From the NCBI GenBank assembly GCA_037441765.1, contig JBBIRM010000045.1, positions 1 through 17,979 on the forward strand: a DNA stretch of 17,979 bases, given 5' to 3'. The position numbers were made by a program, and so were the translations under genes. This document shows positions 1 to 7,421 of the stretch, piece after piece. The DNA comes from JBBIRM01 sp037441765 (lineage in GTDB: Bacteria; Desulfobacterota; BSN033; UBA1163). The notes beneath the pieces were generated by a model. The model worked only from the letters and a program-made list of their open reading frames with translations, did no database searches and was not told the origin of the DNA. Within the stretch, counting starts at the first letter, position 1. The number at the start of each line of letters is the position of its first letter.

Positions 1-4
1 AACC

Positions 5-33
5 ACAATATCATGACATAACTCTTTTGTCAA
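5..33 (-). promoter_or_regulatory. Putative sigma-70 promoter pointing off the left edge
   Basis: On the minus strand a perfect -35 hexamer TTGACA (28-33) lies 17 bp from a -10-like TATTGT (5-10), which matches the consensus at 4 of 6 positions. It sits just beyond the stop codon of the small secreted-protein gene and would drive a gene lying to the left of the window. The -35 and spacing are good and the -10 is mediocre. The target gene is not visible, so this remains a candidate. Confidence 0.35.
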
Positions 34-52
34 ATTATTTATTGCGTTTGCA

Positions 53-463
53 TTACTTGCAAATGATCATTTGTAGTGCGTCCAGGACAGTGTCAGGAGG
101 GATAGGCTCCCAGTCTGGAGTTTTAAAAACTCGCGGGGTCGAAAGGACTTCTTCATGTCTTTCTTCTGAAAAGTGTGACGATAATAATAAACGGATCATC
201 TTGTCCCTGCAATGAATCTCCCAAAAACCCAATGTATGATGAAGATCTTTAAGCCCTTCCTGCTCCTTAAATTTGGCCGAATAAATAACTTTCAGCCATA
301 CACCAATGGTTTGCTCGGATGAAGTAACAAGGCTTTCTCCATCATAAAAAAATTTTCCTTTATCATTCTCTTCTAAGAATTTCCAATCGGCACCCAAGGT
401 TGGACTATATCCCCCAAAAATAGATTGTCCAATTAGGAAGATAATGACTAATCGTTTTTTCAT
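53..463 (-). CDS. Small secreted protein, surface-adhesin-E-like
   Basis: A 136-residue protein with a plausible Sec signal peptide: KKR at the N terminus, a hydrophobic stretch at about residues 5-18, and a possible cleavage site after LGA near residue 25. The mature part begins DWKFLEEN and continues with FFYDGESL and IGVWLKVIYS. This is the pattern of the surface-adhesin protein E family (a short domain of the form WxxxxxxxxGxxxYxDxxSI...vWvKxxY). Cys85 and Cys135 are the only mature-part cysteines and could form the disulfide common in such domains. The protein is probably periplasmic or surface-exposed, and its function is unknown. The ATG at 463 has no clear Shine-Dalgarno sequence, but it begins the signal peptide and lies about 70 nt downstream of a good promoter. 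The gene is divergent from the uracil-DNA glycosylase gene and not part of the large operon. The family assignment is by eye only. Confidence 0.75.
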   Translation of the reverse strand: MKKRLVIIFLIGQSIFGGYSPTLGADWKFLEENDKGKFFYDGESLVTSSEQTIGVWLKVIYSAKFKEQEGLKDLHHTLGFWEIHCRDKMIRLLLSSHFSEERHEEVLSTPRVFKTPDWEPIPPDTVLDALQMIICK

Positions 464-502
464 AAAAGGGCATTACATAAAGAAATATTTTTTATTAACA
501 AA

Positions 503-525
503 TATCGAATAACATTCCTTCGATA
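503..525. repeat. Inverted repeat, possible operator or leader hairpin
   Basis: TATCGAA (503-509) and TTCGATA (519-525) form a perfect 7-bp inverted repeat with a 9-nt spacer. With the predicted transcription start at about 532 on the minus strand, the repeat occupies roughly +7 to +29 of the leader of the small secreted-protein gene. That position suits a repressor operator or a short 5' hairpin. No regulator gene is in the window. Confidence 0.4.
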
Positions 526-538
526 CCACTTTGGAATA

Positions 539-567
539 ACTATACTATCACGTCTTTTGTATGTCAA
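539..567 (-). promoter_or_regulatory. Sigma-70-type promoter for the small secreted-protein gene
   Basis: On the minus strand TTGACA (562-567) is followed after exactly 17 bp by TATAGT (539-544), a near-consensus promoter. The predicted start is about 532, giving a 5' leader of about 70 nt before the ATG at 463. It is among the best promoter matches in the window. Confidence 0.65.
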
Positions 568-688
568 TTATGGGGTAAACATAAGGAAATCTCCAAAAAA
601 TTTATTGGAAGACCGGGGAGGCACACAAATTCACTTCCATTAAGCCTCTTCATTTTAAATAACTTTTCAGAGTCCTGGTAATTTATCC

Positions 689-716
689 TTGACATGGGAG
701 GGAGAAAAAAGATAAA
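689..716 (+). promoter_or_regulatory. Promoter for the uracil-DNA glycosylase gene
   Basis: A perfect -35 TTGACA (689-694) and a 16-bp spacer lead to GATAAA (711-716), a 4-of-6 match to the -10 consensus. The predicted start is near 723, about 40 nt before the ATG at 765. The GGAAGAAGA at 752-760 provides a modest ribosome-binding site. Confidence 0.5.
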
Positions 717-764
717 TGAAAATAAATACCCACCATTATTATTTATTACCTGGAAGAAGAATTA

Positions 765-1478
765 ATGTTTATGGATGAAAATCTAAAAGAGTTGATTACC
801 GATCTAAAGACCTACCTTGAATATCTTAAGGGGATGGGTATTGATTCATTACCTTTCTCAGAAACTGCCTCTGAAGCAGGAAATCGAGGCCAAAATATAA
901 CTCTTCACCAGATCCGAATGGAGTTGGGAGATTGCAGAAGGTGTAAACTCCATCGAACCAGGCGGACGATTGTATTTGGTGAAGGAAATGAGAAGGCGAC
1001 CCTGATGTTTATCGGAGAGGGTCCTGGTTATGATGAAGACGTTCAGGGAAGACCTTTTGTGGGAAGGGCAGGCCAACTCCTGACCAAAATCATTCAATCG
1101 ATCCGCATCCAAAGAGAGGATGTATATATCACCAATATCATTAAATGTCGACCTCCACAAAATCGGAACCCGGAACCAGATGAAATTGAAACCTGCACCC
1201 CCTTTCTAATGAAACAGATCCAGGCGATCCAGCCTAAAATCATTTGTGCCCTGGGAACTTTTTCTGCTCAGACTCTGCTTAAAACCAATGCAAAGATTAC
1301 GGCCCTCCGGGGAAAAGTCTACGATTTCGATGGAATCAAGGTAATCCCAACCTACCACCCTGCCTTTTTATTGAGGAATCCGGATAAGAAGAAGGAGGTC
1401 TGGGATGACATGAAAAAGATTCAACAACTCATGTCCGAAATCGAAATGGCCTATCTGGAGGGCAAGGATAAACGATAA
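765..1478 (+). CDS. udg: Family-4 (Fe-S) uracil-DNA glycosylase
   Basis: Removes uracil from DNA to start base-excision repair. The 237-residue protein carries the family-4 signature: GEGPG at 84-88 followed by EDVQGRPFVGRAGQLL (91-106), TNIIKCRPP (123-131) and HPAFLL (198-203). Four cysteines, Cys57 and Cys60 (CRRC), Cys128 and Cys144, sit where this family binds a [4Fe-4S] cluster. The first 50 or so residues are a poorly conserved helical extension, usual for bacterial members. The ATG at 765 follows a GGAAGAAGA ribosome-binding site; an ATG at 771 is an alternative. It is the only plus-strand gene in the window, has its own promoter, and overlaps the end of convergent sppA by 28 nt. Confidence 0.95.
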   Translation: MFMDENLKELITDLKTYLEYLKGMGIDSLPFSETASEAGNRGQNITLHQIRMELGDCRRCKLHRTRRTIVFGEGNEKATLMFIGEGPGYDEDVQGRPFVGRAGQLLTKIIQSIRIQREDVYITNIIKCRPPQNRNPEPDEIETCTPFLMKQIQAIQPKIICALGTFSAQTLLKTNAKITALRGKVYDFDGIKVIPTYHPAFLLRNPDKKKEVWDDMKKIQQLMSEIEMAYLEGKDKR

Positions 1479-2338
1479 TTCAGTTCAAAACCTTTCTCTT
1501 TTAAAACCTCCAAAACCACAGAGGCCGATTCTTTTAAAAGGATGTCCCAGATAGAAAATCTTCTTTTAGGATAAATGATATTTGGCTTTCCCACTATTGC
1601 CGACTCTTTTGCGGCCAAATCGATGGTATCTTGCAGATTACCAATATGATCTACTAAACCTAACTGTTTGGCCTGCTCTCCTGTGAGGATTCGGCCATCG
1701 GCAATCTGTGCCACTCTGTCTCGGTCCATCTTTCTACCCTCTGCCACAGCCTGAACAAATTGCTGATGTACATTGTCGATCACCATCTGGATGATCCTTT
1801 TCTCTTCCGGTGTCATCTCGCGAAAGGGTGAGCCGATATCTTTATGTTCCCCGCTTTTTAGGACGATCCCCTTAACCCCAATCTTTTTGAAAAGTTCTTC
1901 GAGATTGGTAAACTCCATGATTACCCCGATTGAGCCGGTAATCGTTACAGGGTTAGCCAGAATTTTATCTGATGCACATGCAATATAATACCCACCTGAG
2001 GCAGCCACAGACCCCATAGAAGTGAATACTTTCTTCTTCGCTCGGGCCTTAATGACCTCACGGTAAATCTCTTGGGAAGGCCCTACCCCTCCCCCTGGAG
2101 AATCGATACGAAGGATGATGGCCTTCACCCCATCGTCCTCCGTATATTGATGGATATCCTCAATAATCCCTTGGGATTGCGTGATTATTCCCCGGATCTC
2201 AACGATGGCGATCTTATCACCAAAAGCAAACCTACCTGGCTTCCCAGCCGATTGAGTAATATAAAAAAGGATGAAAAAGAAAAAGAGCAGAAGAACCCCA
2301 ATTGCCCCAAGCCCCATCAGAATTCTTTTACGTTTCAT
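1451..2338 (-). CDS. sppA: Signal peptide peptidase SppA, short form
   Basis: A membrane-anchored serine protease that degrades signal-peptide remnants after protein export. At 295 residues it is the short single-domain (Bacillus-like) form, not the long tandem E. coli form. One N-terminal membrane anchor spans about residues 7-28 (LLLFFFFILFYI). The Ser/Lys dyad is visible as Ser114 in GSVAASGGYY and Lys166 in KDIGSP. Their 52-residue spacing equals that of B. subtilis SppA (Ser147/Lys199). RIDSPGGGV (77-85) is the family's conserved glycine-rich motif. The ATG at 2338 was chosen because GGGAGG lies 5 nt upstream; an in-frame ATG at 2356 would place that ribosome-binding site inside the gene. 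It lies 148 nt downstream of scpA, probably in the same transcript, and its 3' end overlaps the glycosylase gene tail to tail. Confidence 0.95.
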   Translation of the reverse strand: MKRKRILMGLGAIGVLLLFFFFILFYITQSAGKPGRFAFGDKIAIVEIRGIITQSQGIIEDIHQYTEDDGVKAIILRIDSPGGGVGPSQEIYREVIKARAKKKVFTSMGSVAASGGYYIACASDKILANPVTITGSIGVIMEFTNLEELFKKIGVKGIVLKSGEHKDIGSPFREMTPEEKRIIQMVIDNVHQQFVQAVAEGRKMDRDRVAQIADGRILTGEQAKQLGLVDHIGNLQDTIDLAAKESAIVGKPNIIYPKRRFSIWDILLKESASVVLEVLKEKGFELNYRLSLPSR

Positions 2339-2415
2339 AGATACCTCCCTCTTCATTGCTTAGAAAATAGATTTTTAATCCACCTTTTTCTTCCTTTCCC
2401 GGCCTGAACCCACCA

Positions 2416-2459
2416 CCCTAACCCTCTCCCCAAGCATCGAGAAGAGTGGAGGGTGAGGG
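2416..2459. repeat. REP-like imperfect inverted repeat between scpA and sppA
   Basis: CCCTAACCCTC (2416-2426) pairs with GAGGGTGAGGG (2449-2459), 10 of 11 bp matching around a 22-nt loop. C-rich CCCTNACCCTC palindromes of this look are typical of dispersed intergenic repeats in bacterial genomes. There is no U-tract, so it is not an intrinsic terminator. No second copy is seen in this window. It could act as a 3'-stabilising hairpin for the upstream part of the operon message. Confidence 0.45.
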
Positions 2460-2486
2460 GGATATTATATCTTCCTCCCTCGACCT

Positions 2487-3221
2487 TTATAAAGGAGAAA
2501 CCCGTATCGTCTCAAAAGGGAAGGCTTGGAAGATACGAATGAGTTTCGACTTGACCAATTCGAGAATCGCCAAAAATGTGACAATGATCAATCTGCGTGA
2601 AGCCCCCCCTGGAAAGAATAGATGAAAGGCCATGCTCCTTTTCTCTCTCTGAAGGATAGAAAGGATTTCTTGAACCCTTTCTTCAACCGTCACTCGCTCC
2701 AATACCACTTCATGGACCATTTCGGGCTTGACGTTTTTTAGAACCTTACGGAATGCCTCTAAGAGTTCAAAGAGACTAACCTCAATCCTTTCCTCCTCAG
2801 ATTCATCTTCATTGTCTGAGGCTAATCGAATGAACACATCCCGGTTTAAGAGAGGCCTTCTTTCCAAATCGACTGCTGCATTTTTATATTTTTGGTATTC
2901 TATCAGCCTTCGAACCAGTTCAGCCCTCGGATCCTCTCCTCCCTCTTCCTCCTCCTCGGGGGAGGAAGGAAGGAGCATCTTCGATTTGATATGAAGCAAC
3001 GTGGAGGCCATCAGTAGATATTCCCCAGCAACATCCAGATCGAGGACCCTCATCCATTTGAGATACTCCAGATACTGTTCAGTGATAAGGGCGATGGGGA
3101 TGTCAAAAATATCTATCTCATTTTTCTGGATAAGATGGAGTAAAAGATCGAGCGGTCCTTCAAACTTCTCCAATCGAATGGTATATGAAGACATTTCCTC
3201 TTGGGATAAATCTTTCTCCAT
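2487..3221 (-). CDS. scpA: Segregation and condensation protein A
   Basis: ScpA is the kleisin subunit that, with ScpB, binds SMC to form the bacterial condensin for chromosome compaction and segregation. The 244-residue protein has the N-terminal kleisin signature FEGPLDLLLHLI starting about residue 20, followed by IDIFDIPIALIT and YLLMASTLLHIKSKMLLP, an acidic linker (SPEEEEEGGEDP), and a C-terminal winged-helix segment (FLAILELVKSKLIRIFQ) that contacts the SMC head. The ATG at 3221 shares one base with the TGA of the upstream nucleotidyltransferase gene (TGATG), and GGAGGGG lies directly upstream. A GTG three bases earlier falls too close to that ribosome-binding site. No scpB follows; the next gene is sppA. 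Confidence 0.95.
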   Translation of the reverse strand: MEKDLSQEEMSSYTIRLEKFEGPLDLLLHLIQKNEIDIFDIPIALITEQYLEYLKWMRVLDLDVAGEYLLMASTLLHIKSKMLLPSSPEEEEEGGEDPRAELVRRLIEYQKYKNAAVDLERRPLLNRDVFIRLASDNEDESEEERIEVSLFELLEAFRKVLKNVKPEMVHEVVLERVTVEERVQEILSILQREKRSMAFHLFFPGGASRRLIIVTFLAILELVKSKLIRIFQAFPFETIRVSPL

Positions 3222-5860
3222 CACCCCTCCATTGCCTTCAAAAGAAAATCCATCTCATCCTCTCGAGTTATGACCTGCTCATCCAGTCGAGCCTTCAACA
3301 AAAGGGTAAGAGCCTCTTTGATCATCGGGCCGGGTTTGATGCCCATCTGAATTAAATCCGATCCTGTCAAGAGCGGTTTTGTATCCTTGAGTTGGGTGAA
3401 GTAGAGGGAGATATAACGGCGAGTGGCCGTTTGAGTGGTTTTGGCCATCATAAACAACTTCACCTCTGTTGGGAGCGGATCGAGCAGAGTATAGATCTCC
3501 GAACGCCTGGGTTTCTGACCTGCATTGATCCAGGAAAAAAACTGAAGGAGCGTCTGGTTGGCTTGCCTCTTGCCCTCGATCACCCTTTTCTGAAGTTTAT
3601 TGTTCATTGATAAACGCTCGCAGAATTCCTCAATCTCCTTTTCTTTCAGGGAATCGGTTAAGGCAAAAAAATATATCAGCCAGCGTTCATATCGTTCCTC
3701 CAGAAAGAGAAGGTCAAACCAGGAGACCACATGATAAACCTCTCCAAATAGCACTTCTATCTCTTCTGTCAGTTTAAGTTCTGGATGAAGGACTGGAAAA
3801 AGGTTAAAATCTTCCATTCGTTTGATAGCAGAAAAAGGATTTTTTTCCTGAAGGATAAGGATGAGTTCCGAAAGAAGCCGTCCTCCCGAAAGGCGGTTCA
3901 TAAACCCCATCTTGACTGCGTTTCTCATGAGATTCTGAGTATGTTTTCCAATTTGGAATCCCAATCTCTGCTCAAACCGTATCGCTCGAAAGATACGTGT
4001 CGGATCCTCCACAAAAGAGAGATTGTGAAGAACCCTGATCACCTTTTCTTTGAGGTCTTTCATTCCACCAAAAAAGTCGATTAACTCTCCAAAAGACTTC
4101 GAGTTCAGTTGAATCGCCAATGCATTGATGGTGAAGTCCCTCCGATAGAGATCCATCTTGATTGAACTTTTCTCCACAATGGGAAGGGATGCTGGAGAAT
4201 CGTAAACTTCCAATCTGGCAGTTGCGACATCAATCTTAAGGCCATCGGGGAGGAGAATAATGGCGGTGCCAAATTTTTTATGGGATCGAACGCGACATGG
4301 GACCCTTCTTCCGAATTCCTCTGCCAACAGAATACCATCCCCCTCGACGACAATATCCACATCAAAATTTTCAATCCTCATTAATAGATCTCTAACAAAT
4401 CCTCCCACCGCATATACCGAGAACCCCAGTTCGTCCCCCACCTTTCCAAATTCTATGAGCAATTTCTGGATTCGTTCTGGAAAACGTTCCTTCATCAATT
4501 GGGTGATCATCTTTCTTCGAGTATAGAGAGGGTGGCTTTCAATGGCGGTGTTTCCCTTCAATGACTTCAACATCTCTTCCTGAAGGCAACGCATGAAATC
4601 GCCGATCGAAATGGTTCCAACCAGCCTCTCATTCTCGATCACAGGGAGAAGGCTCTGATTATGACCTATGATCAATTCCTGAACCTTCGAAAAAGGGGCT
4701 TCGGGCGAGACGACTGAGAATTCCGTGGTCATATACTCCTTGACCAAAGAGGTTTGGAGTCCATGGTGGGTAGCCTTTTCAACCACCTGTTTGGAAATCA
4801 ATCCGACCACTCTTCCATCCTTTATTACTGGAAGGACATTTAGGTTATATCGAGCAAGAACCTCACCTGCTTCCTCTAAGGTTCGGTCTGACTCAATGGT
4901 CTTCACCGGGTAAACCATCATATCCCTGGCACTCTTTTTGGGCTTGACCAAATCCCTCAATATCTTGACCAACCGTTGGTGGACCTCTGTCAACGTCATC
5001 CCCTTGATAGTGGCAGAGGCAGCGGTTGGATGCCCTCCACCCCCAAACTCACTGGCCACCTCTGAACAGTTCACCTCCTCAATACGACTCCTTCCGATCA
5101 AGTAGACCCGATCTTCCATTCGGACCAGGGCAAAAAGGACATCGAGGTTTTCCATATCCTTCAACTTATGAACCAGAACTGCAATGTCTCCAATGTAACG
5201 ATCTGCAGAGGCCTCAGCGATCACAACATCAATCCCGTGAATGTGGTATCGATGGGCGGATTGAATCAGTTCGTTCAGGAGATAAACCTGTTCAGCAGTA
5301 AGTTCTTTTGTAATGATATTGGAAATGATGCTTAGATTGGCTCCCTTCCGCAACAAATAACCCGCTGCCCTGAAATCCTCTTCTCGAGTGGAAGGGAAGG
5401 TGAGGTTACCCGTATCTTCATAGATACCGAGCATCATCACTGTGGCTTCATCTGGAGTAATTTCAACTTTCCGCTCTTTTAATATTCCAATGAGAAGGGT
5501 AACGGTTGCCCCTACCTCTGAGATCACTTCAATGGCACCATGAAGATCATCCGAAGAGGAAGGGTGATGATCGTAGATGTGAATCTCCAAGCCAGGTTTC
5601 GATACGATCTCAGAAAATCTTCCGATTCGGCTGATTTGTCGGGTATCCACCAATACGAGCCGGGTAACCTCTTTCAGATCGATATTTTTTATCCTCTCCA
5701 CTTCAAGGGAGTAAATGGTTGAATGGATGAAGAAGTCTCGAAGGCTTCGCTCCTGAGAACCTGGGAATACCAATACTGCCTCAGGATAGAGTTTTTTTGC
5801 AGCCAACATTGAAGCCAAGGAATCAAAATCCGCATTAGTATGGGTGGTGATGACTTCCAT
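3221..5860 (-). CDS. DHH-CBS-tRNA nucleotidyltransferase fusion (CCA-adding type)
   Basis: An 879-residue three-part protein. Residues 1-300 are a DHH phosphoesterase: THTNADFDS (6-14), VDTRQ (71-75), DHHP (97-100), and a DHHA1 GGGGHP motif (273-278). Two CBS domains follow (about 312-365 and 376-428), likely nucleotide sensors. Residues 450-879 are a class II nucleotidyltransferase with GGFVRD (486-491), the metal-binding DVD (Asp500, Asp502), RRDFTINAL (573-581) and RIFRAIRFEQR. This part adds to or repairs tRNA 3' CCA ends, but I cannot tell CCA-, CC- and A-adding types apart by eye. Fusions like this are known from Aquifex and Geobacter-like bacteria. Start ATG 5860 gives the family-typical MEVITTH; a GTG at 5902 adds an unrelated 14-residue stretch. 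The ribosome-binding site is weak (GGAA). The gene is coupled to scpA through a 1-nt overlap. Confidence 0.93.
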   Translation of the reverse strand: MEVITTHTNADFDSLASMLAAKKLYPEAVLVFPGSQERSLRDFFIHSTIYSLEVERIKNIDLKEVTRLVLVDTRQISRIGRFSEIVSKPGLEIHIYDHHPSSSDDLHGAIEVISEVGATVTLLIGILKERKVEITPDEATVMMLGIYEDTGNLTFPSTREEDFRAAGYLLRKGANLSIISNIITKELTAEQVYLLNELIQSAHRYHIHGIDVVIAEASADRYIGDIAVLVHKLKDMENLDVLFALVRMEDRVYLIGRSRIEEVNCSEVASEFGGGGHPTAASATIKGMTLTEVHQRLVKILRDLVKPKKSARDMMVYPVKTIESDRTLEEAGEVLARYNLNVLPVIKDGRVVGLISKQVVEKATHHGLQTSLVKEYMTTEFSVVSPEAPFSKVQELIIGHNQSLLPVIENERLVGTISIGDFMRCLQEEMLKSLKGNTAIESHPLYTRRKMITQLMKERFPERIQKLLIEFGKVGDELGFSVYAVGGFVRDLLMRIENFDVDIVVEGDGILLAEEFGRRVPCRVRSHKKFGTAIILLPDGLKIDVATARLEVYDSPASLPIVEKSSIKMDLYRRDFTINALAIQLNSKSFGELIDFFGGMKDLKEKVIRVLHNLSFVEDPTRIFRAIRFEQRLGFQIGKHTQNLMRNAVKMGFMNRLSGGRLLSELILILQEKNPFSAIKRMEDFNLFPVLHPELKLTEEIEVLFGEVYHVVSWFDLLFLEERYERWLIYFFALTDSLKEKEIEEFCERLSMNNKLQKRVIEGKRQANQTLLQFFSWINAGQKPRRSEIYTLLDPLPTEVKLFMMAKTTQTATRRYISLYFTQLKDTKPLLTGSDLIQMGIKPGPMIKEALTLLLKARLDEQVITREDEMDFLLKAMEG

Positions 5861-5947
5861 AAAAAAATTCCAATCAACAGATCCCAAATAAGACCCAATC
5901 ACCGATAACCCAAAAATAGTTTCAAGTAATGGTCATTGGGATTTAGG

Positions 5948-5965
5948 CCATTAATCGATTATTGG
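5948..5965. repeat. 18-bp near-perfect palindrome between xerD and the nucleotidyltransferase gene
   Basis: The half-sites CCATTAATC and GATTATTGG are reverse complements at 8 of 9 positions, centred on ATCGAT. The palindrome lies in the 129-nt gap upstream of the fusion gene, about 90 nt before its start codon. It could be an operator, or a chance AT-rich palindrome. No convincing promoter is seen around it. Confidence 0.3.
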
Positions 5966-5989
5966 ATTTTGAATTTGGTTATTCTCACA

Positions 5990-6877
5990 TCAACCTCTTG
6001 GATGATATCTCTGGTGAACCTTTTTTAACCTCTCCCCTGTGATATGGGTATAGATCTGGGTGGTAGAGATATCCACATGCCCAAGCATCAGTTGAACAGA
6101 ACGGAGGTCTGCTCCCCTTTCAAGAAGGTGGGTGGCAAAAGAGTGCCGGAGCAGATGAGGAGTAATCCTCTTCTGGATGCCTGCCTTTCGGGCATAGGCC
6201 TTGATATTTTTCCAGAACATCTGTCGACTCATCTCCTTGCCCATGCGGTTAATAAATAGAAATGGGCTCTCCCTCCCCTTTGATAGTCTTCCCCTCACCT
6301 CCTTCAAATATAGGTTGACCCATCGGATGGCCTCTTTACCGAGAGGAACGACCCTTTCTTTTGAACCCTTTCCAAAAAGAAGAACATATCCTCCCTCTAA
6401 GTTCACCTGATGTGTTGGAAGCCGGGTCAATTCAGAAACACGCATCCCGGTCGCATATAGCATCTCCAGCATGGCACGATCCCTAATACCTAATGAGGTC
6501 TTGAGATCAGGCTGTTCCAAAAGAGATTCCACTTCCTTCAATGTCAGAACCTCTGGTAACGACCTTGTCACCCTTGGAGATTCAATCTCTTCAACCGGAT
6601 TAAACTTAAGAACCCCTTCCTGTATTAGAAAACGAAAGAAGGTCCGAAGAACCACCAGATTCCGAGCCACTGTCTTTATTGAAAGCCCCTCTTTCTTCAG
6701 GGAAAGAAGAAAAGCCCTCACATCAAGTTTGGTGACGGATTGAACTTCCGAAATTCCCTTCTTCCTTAAAAAGTTAAAGAAGCGATTTACCCCTTGACTG
6801 TAGGCTTCGATAGTTGTTCGGGCAAGTCCTTTTTCAATAAAAAGGTAGTGTAGATATTGGTCTAAGTAATGGTTCAT
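5990..6877 (-). CDS. xerD: Tyrosine site-specific recombinase, XerD-like
   Basis: XerC/XerD recombinases resolve chromosome dimers at dif sites near the terminus. This 295-residue protein has a SAM-like N-terminal DNA-binding domain (about 1-85) and the catalytic domain with all expected residues: Arg146 (ATGMRVSEL), Lys170 (FGKGSKER), His241 and Arg244 (HLLRHSFATH), His267 (LGHVD) and nucleophile Tyr276 (TTQIYTHI). Length and spacing match E. coli XerD (Arg148, Lys172, His244, Arg247, His270, Tyr279) closely. The operon position and full-length Xer form argue for the housekeeping enzyme, not a phage integrase. XerC versus XerD cannot be fully separated by eye. The ATG at 6877 has no clear ribosome-binding site. 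No dif-like site is seen nearby. Confidence 0.9.
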   Translation of the reverse strand: MNHYLDQYLHYLFIEKGLARTTIEAYSQGVNRFFNFLRKKGISEVQSVTKLDVRAFLLSLKKEGLSIKTVARNLVVLRTFFRFLIQEGVLKFNPVEEIESPRVTRSLPEVLTLKEVESLLEQPDLKTSLGIRDRAMLEMLYATGMRVSELTRLPTHQVNLEGGYVLLFGKGSKERVVPLGKEAIRWVNLYLKEVRGRLSKGRESPFLFINRMGKEMSRQMFWKNIKAYARKAGIQKRITPHLLRHSFATHLLERGADLRSVQLMLGHVDISTTQIYTHITGERLKKVHQRYHPRG

Positions 6878-6971
6878 TCCATTTTTTAAGAGTGGTAAGG
6901 TTTCCCGAATAAAAGTTTAGGATAGATACAGCCCTCTGCTTTAAATAGGTTGGTTTTAATGTAACTCTTCA

Positions 6972-7421
6972 TCAAATCCCGGTATGCCCAAATCCTCCTC
7001 CTTGCCTTTGAGTCGGAGGTAGCTCATCGACCTCCTCCAGATCTGCTCGAAAAACCTGGGAGATTACCAGCTGAGCAATTCGATCACCATGATGAACGAC
7101 AAAAGGCTCTTTTCCAAAATTGATCAATACTACCCCCAATTCTCCTCGGTAATCTGAATCGATGGTCCCTGGCCCATTGATAATCCCTATTCCTTTTTGG
7201 ATAGCCAATCCACTTCGGGCCCTTATCTGTCCTTCAAAACCTTCTGGAATCGCGATCATAATCCCTGTGGGAATGAGTCGCCTCTCACCAGGACCCAAAA
7301 CTACATCTTCATCAAGGCATGCAAAAAGGTCCAAACCTGAGGATCCATCGGTCATGTACCGGGGAAGGGAGACCGAACAATTTCTTCTTAGCCTTTTGAC
7401 AAAGATTTTTATTCGTTCCAT
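6972..7421 (-). CDS. dut: dUTP diphosphatase (dUTPase)
   Basis: Hydrolyses dUTP to dUMP and pyrophosphate, keeping uracil out of DNA and supplying dUMP for dTMP synthesis. The 149-residue protein, normal for the trimeric family, shows all five motifs: SSGLDLFA (27-34), RARSGLA (67-73), GIINGPGTIDSDYRG (79-93, catalytic Asp probably Asp88), GDRIAQLVI (112-120) and RQGGGFGHTG (139-148). Motif 5 has Gln and His at positions that are often Gly and Ser, a tolerated variation. The ATG at 7421 lies 13 nt inside the end of the M16 peptidase gene, so the two are probably translationally coupled. It complements the uracil-DNA glycosylase at the left of the window functionally, though the two are transcribed separately. 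Confidence 0.97.
   Translation of the reverse strand: MERIKIFVKRLRRNCSVSLPRYMTDGSSGLDLFACLDEDVVLGPGERRLIPTGIMIAIPEGFEGQIRARSGLAIQKGIGIINGPGTIDSDYRGELGVVLINFGKEPFVVHHGDRIAQLVISQVFRADLEEVDELPPTQRQGGGFGHTGI

Larger units (their letters stand above)
464..764. other. Divergent intergenic region, 301 bp
   Basis: This AT-rich stretch separates two divergent genes. It holds a minus-strand promoter (539-567), an inverted repeat just downstream of that promoter's predicted start point (503-525), and a plus-strand promoter (689-716). Between about 568 and 688 I see no further gene, RNA or terminator. Confidence 0.6.

Noticed and set aside
2339..2356. Upstream ATG for sppA at 2356
   Set aside because: The GGGAGG ribosome-binding site lies between this ATG and the ATG at 2338, which starts a normal membrane-anchor N terminus.
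5861..5902. Longer GTG start for the DHH-CBS-nucleotidyltransferase gene
   Set aside because: The 14 extra residues are not part of the DHH fold, whose family N terminus is MEVITTH. The GTG has no better ribosome-binding site.
6886..6972. 28-codon minus-strand frame overlapping the dut stop by one base (TGATG)
   Set aside because: The overlap resembles translational coupling, but there is no ribosome-binding site, no recognisable sequence pattern, and the length is within chance.
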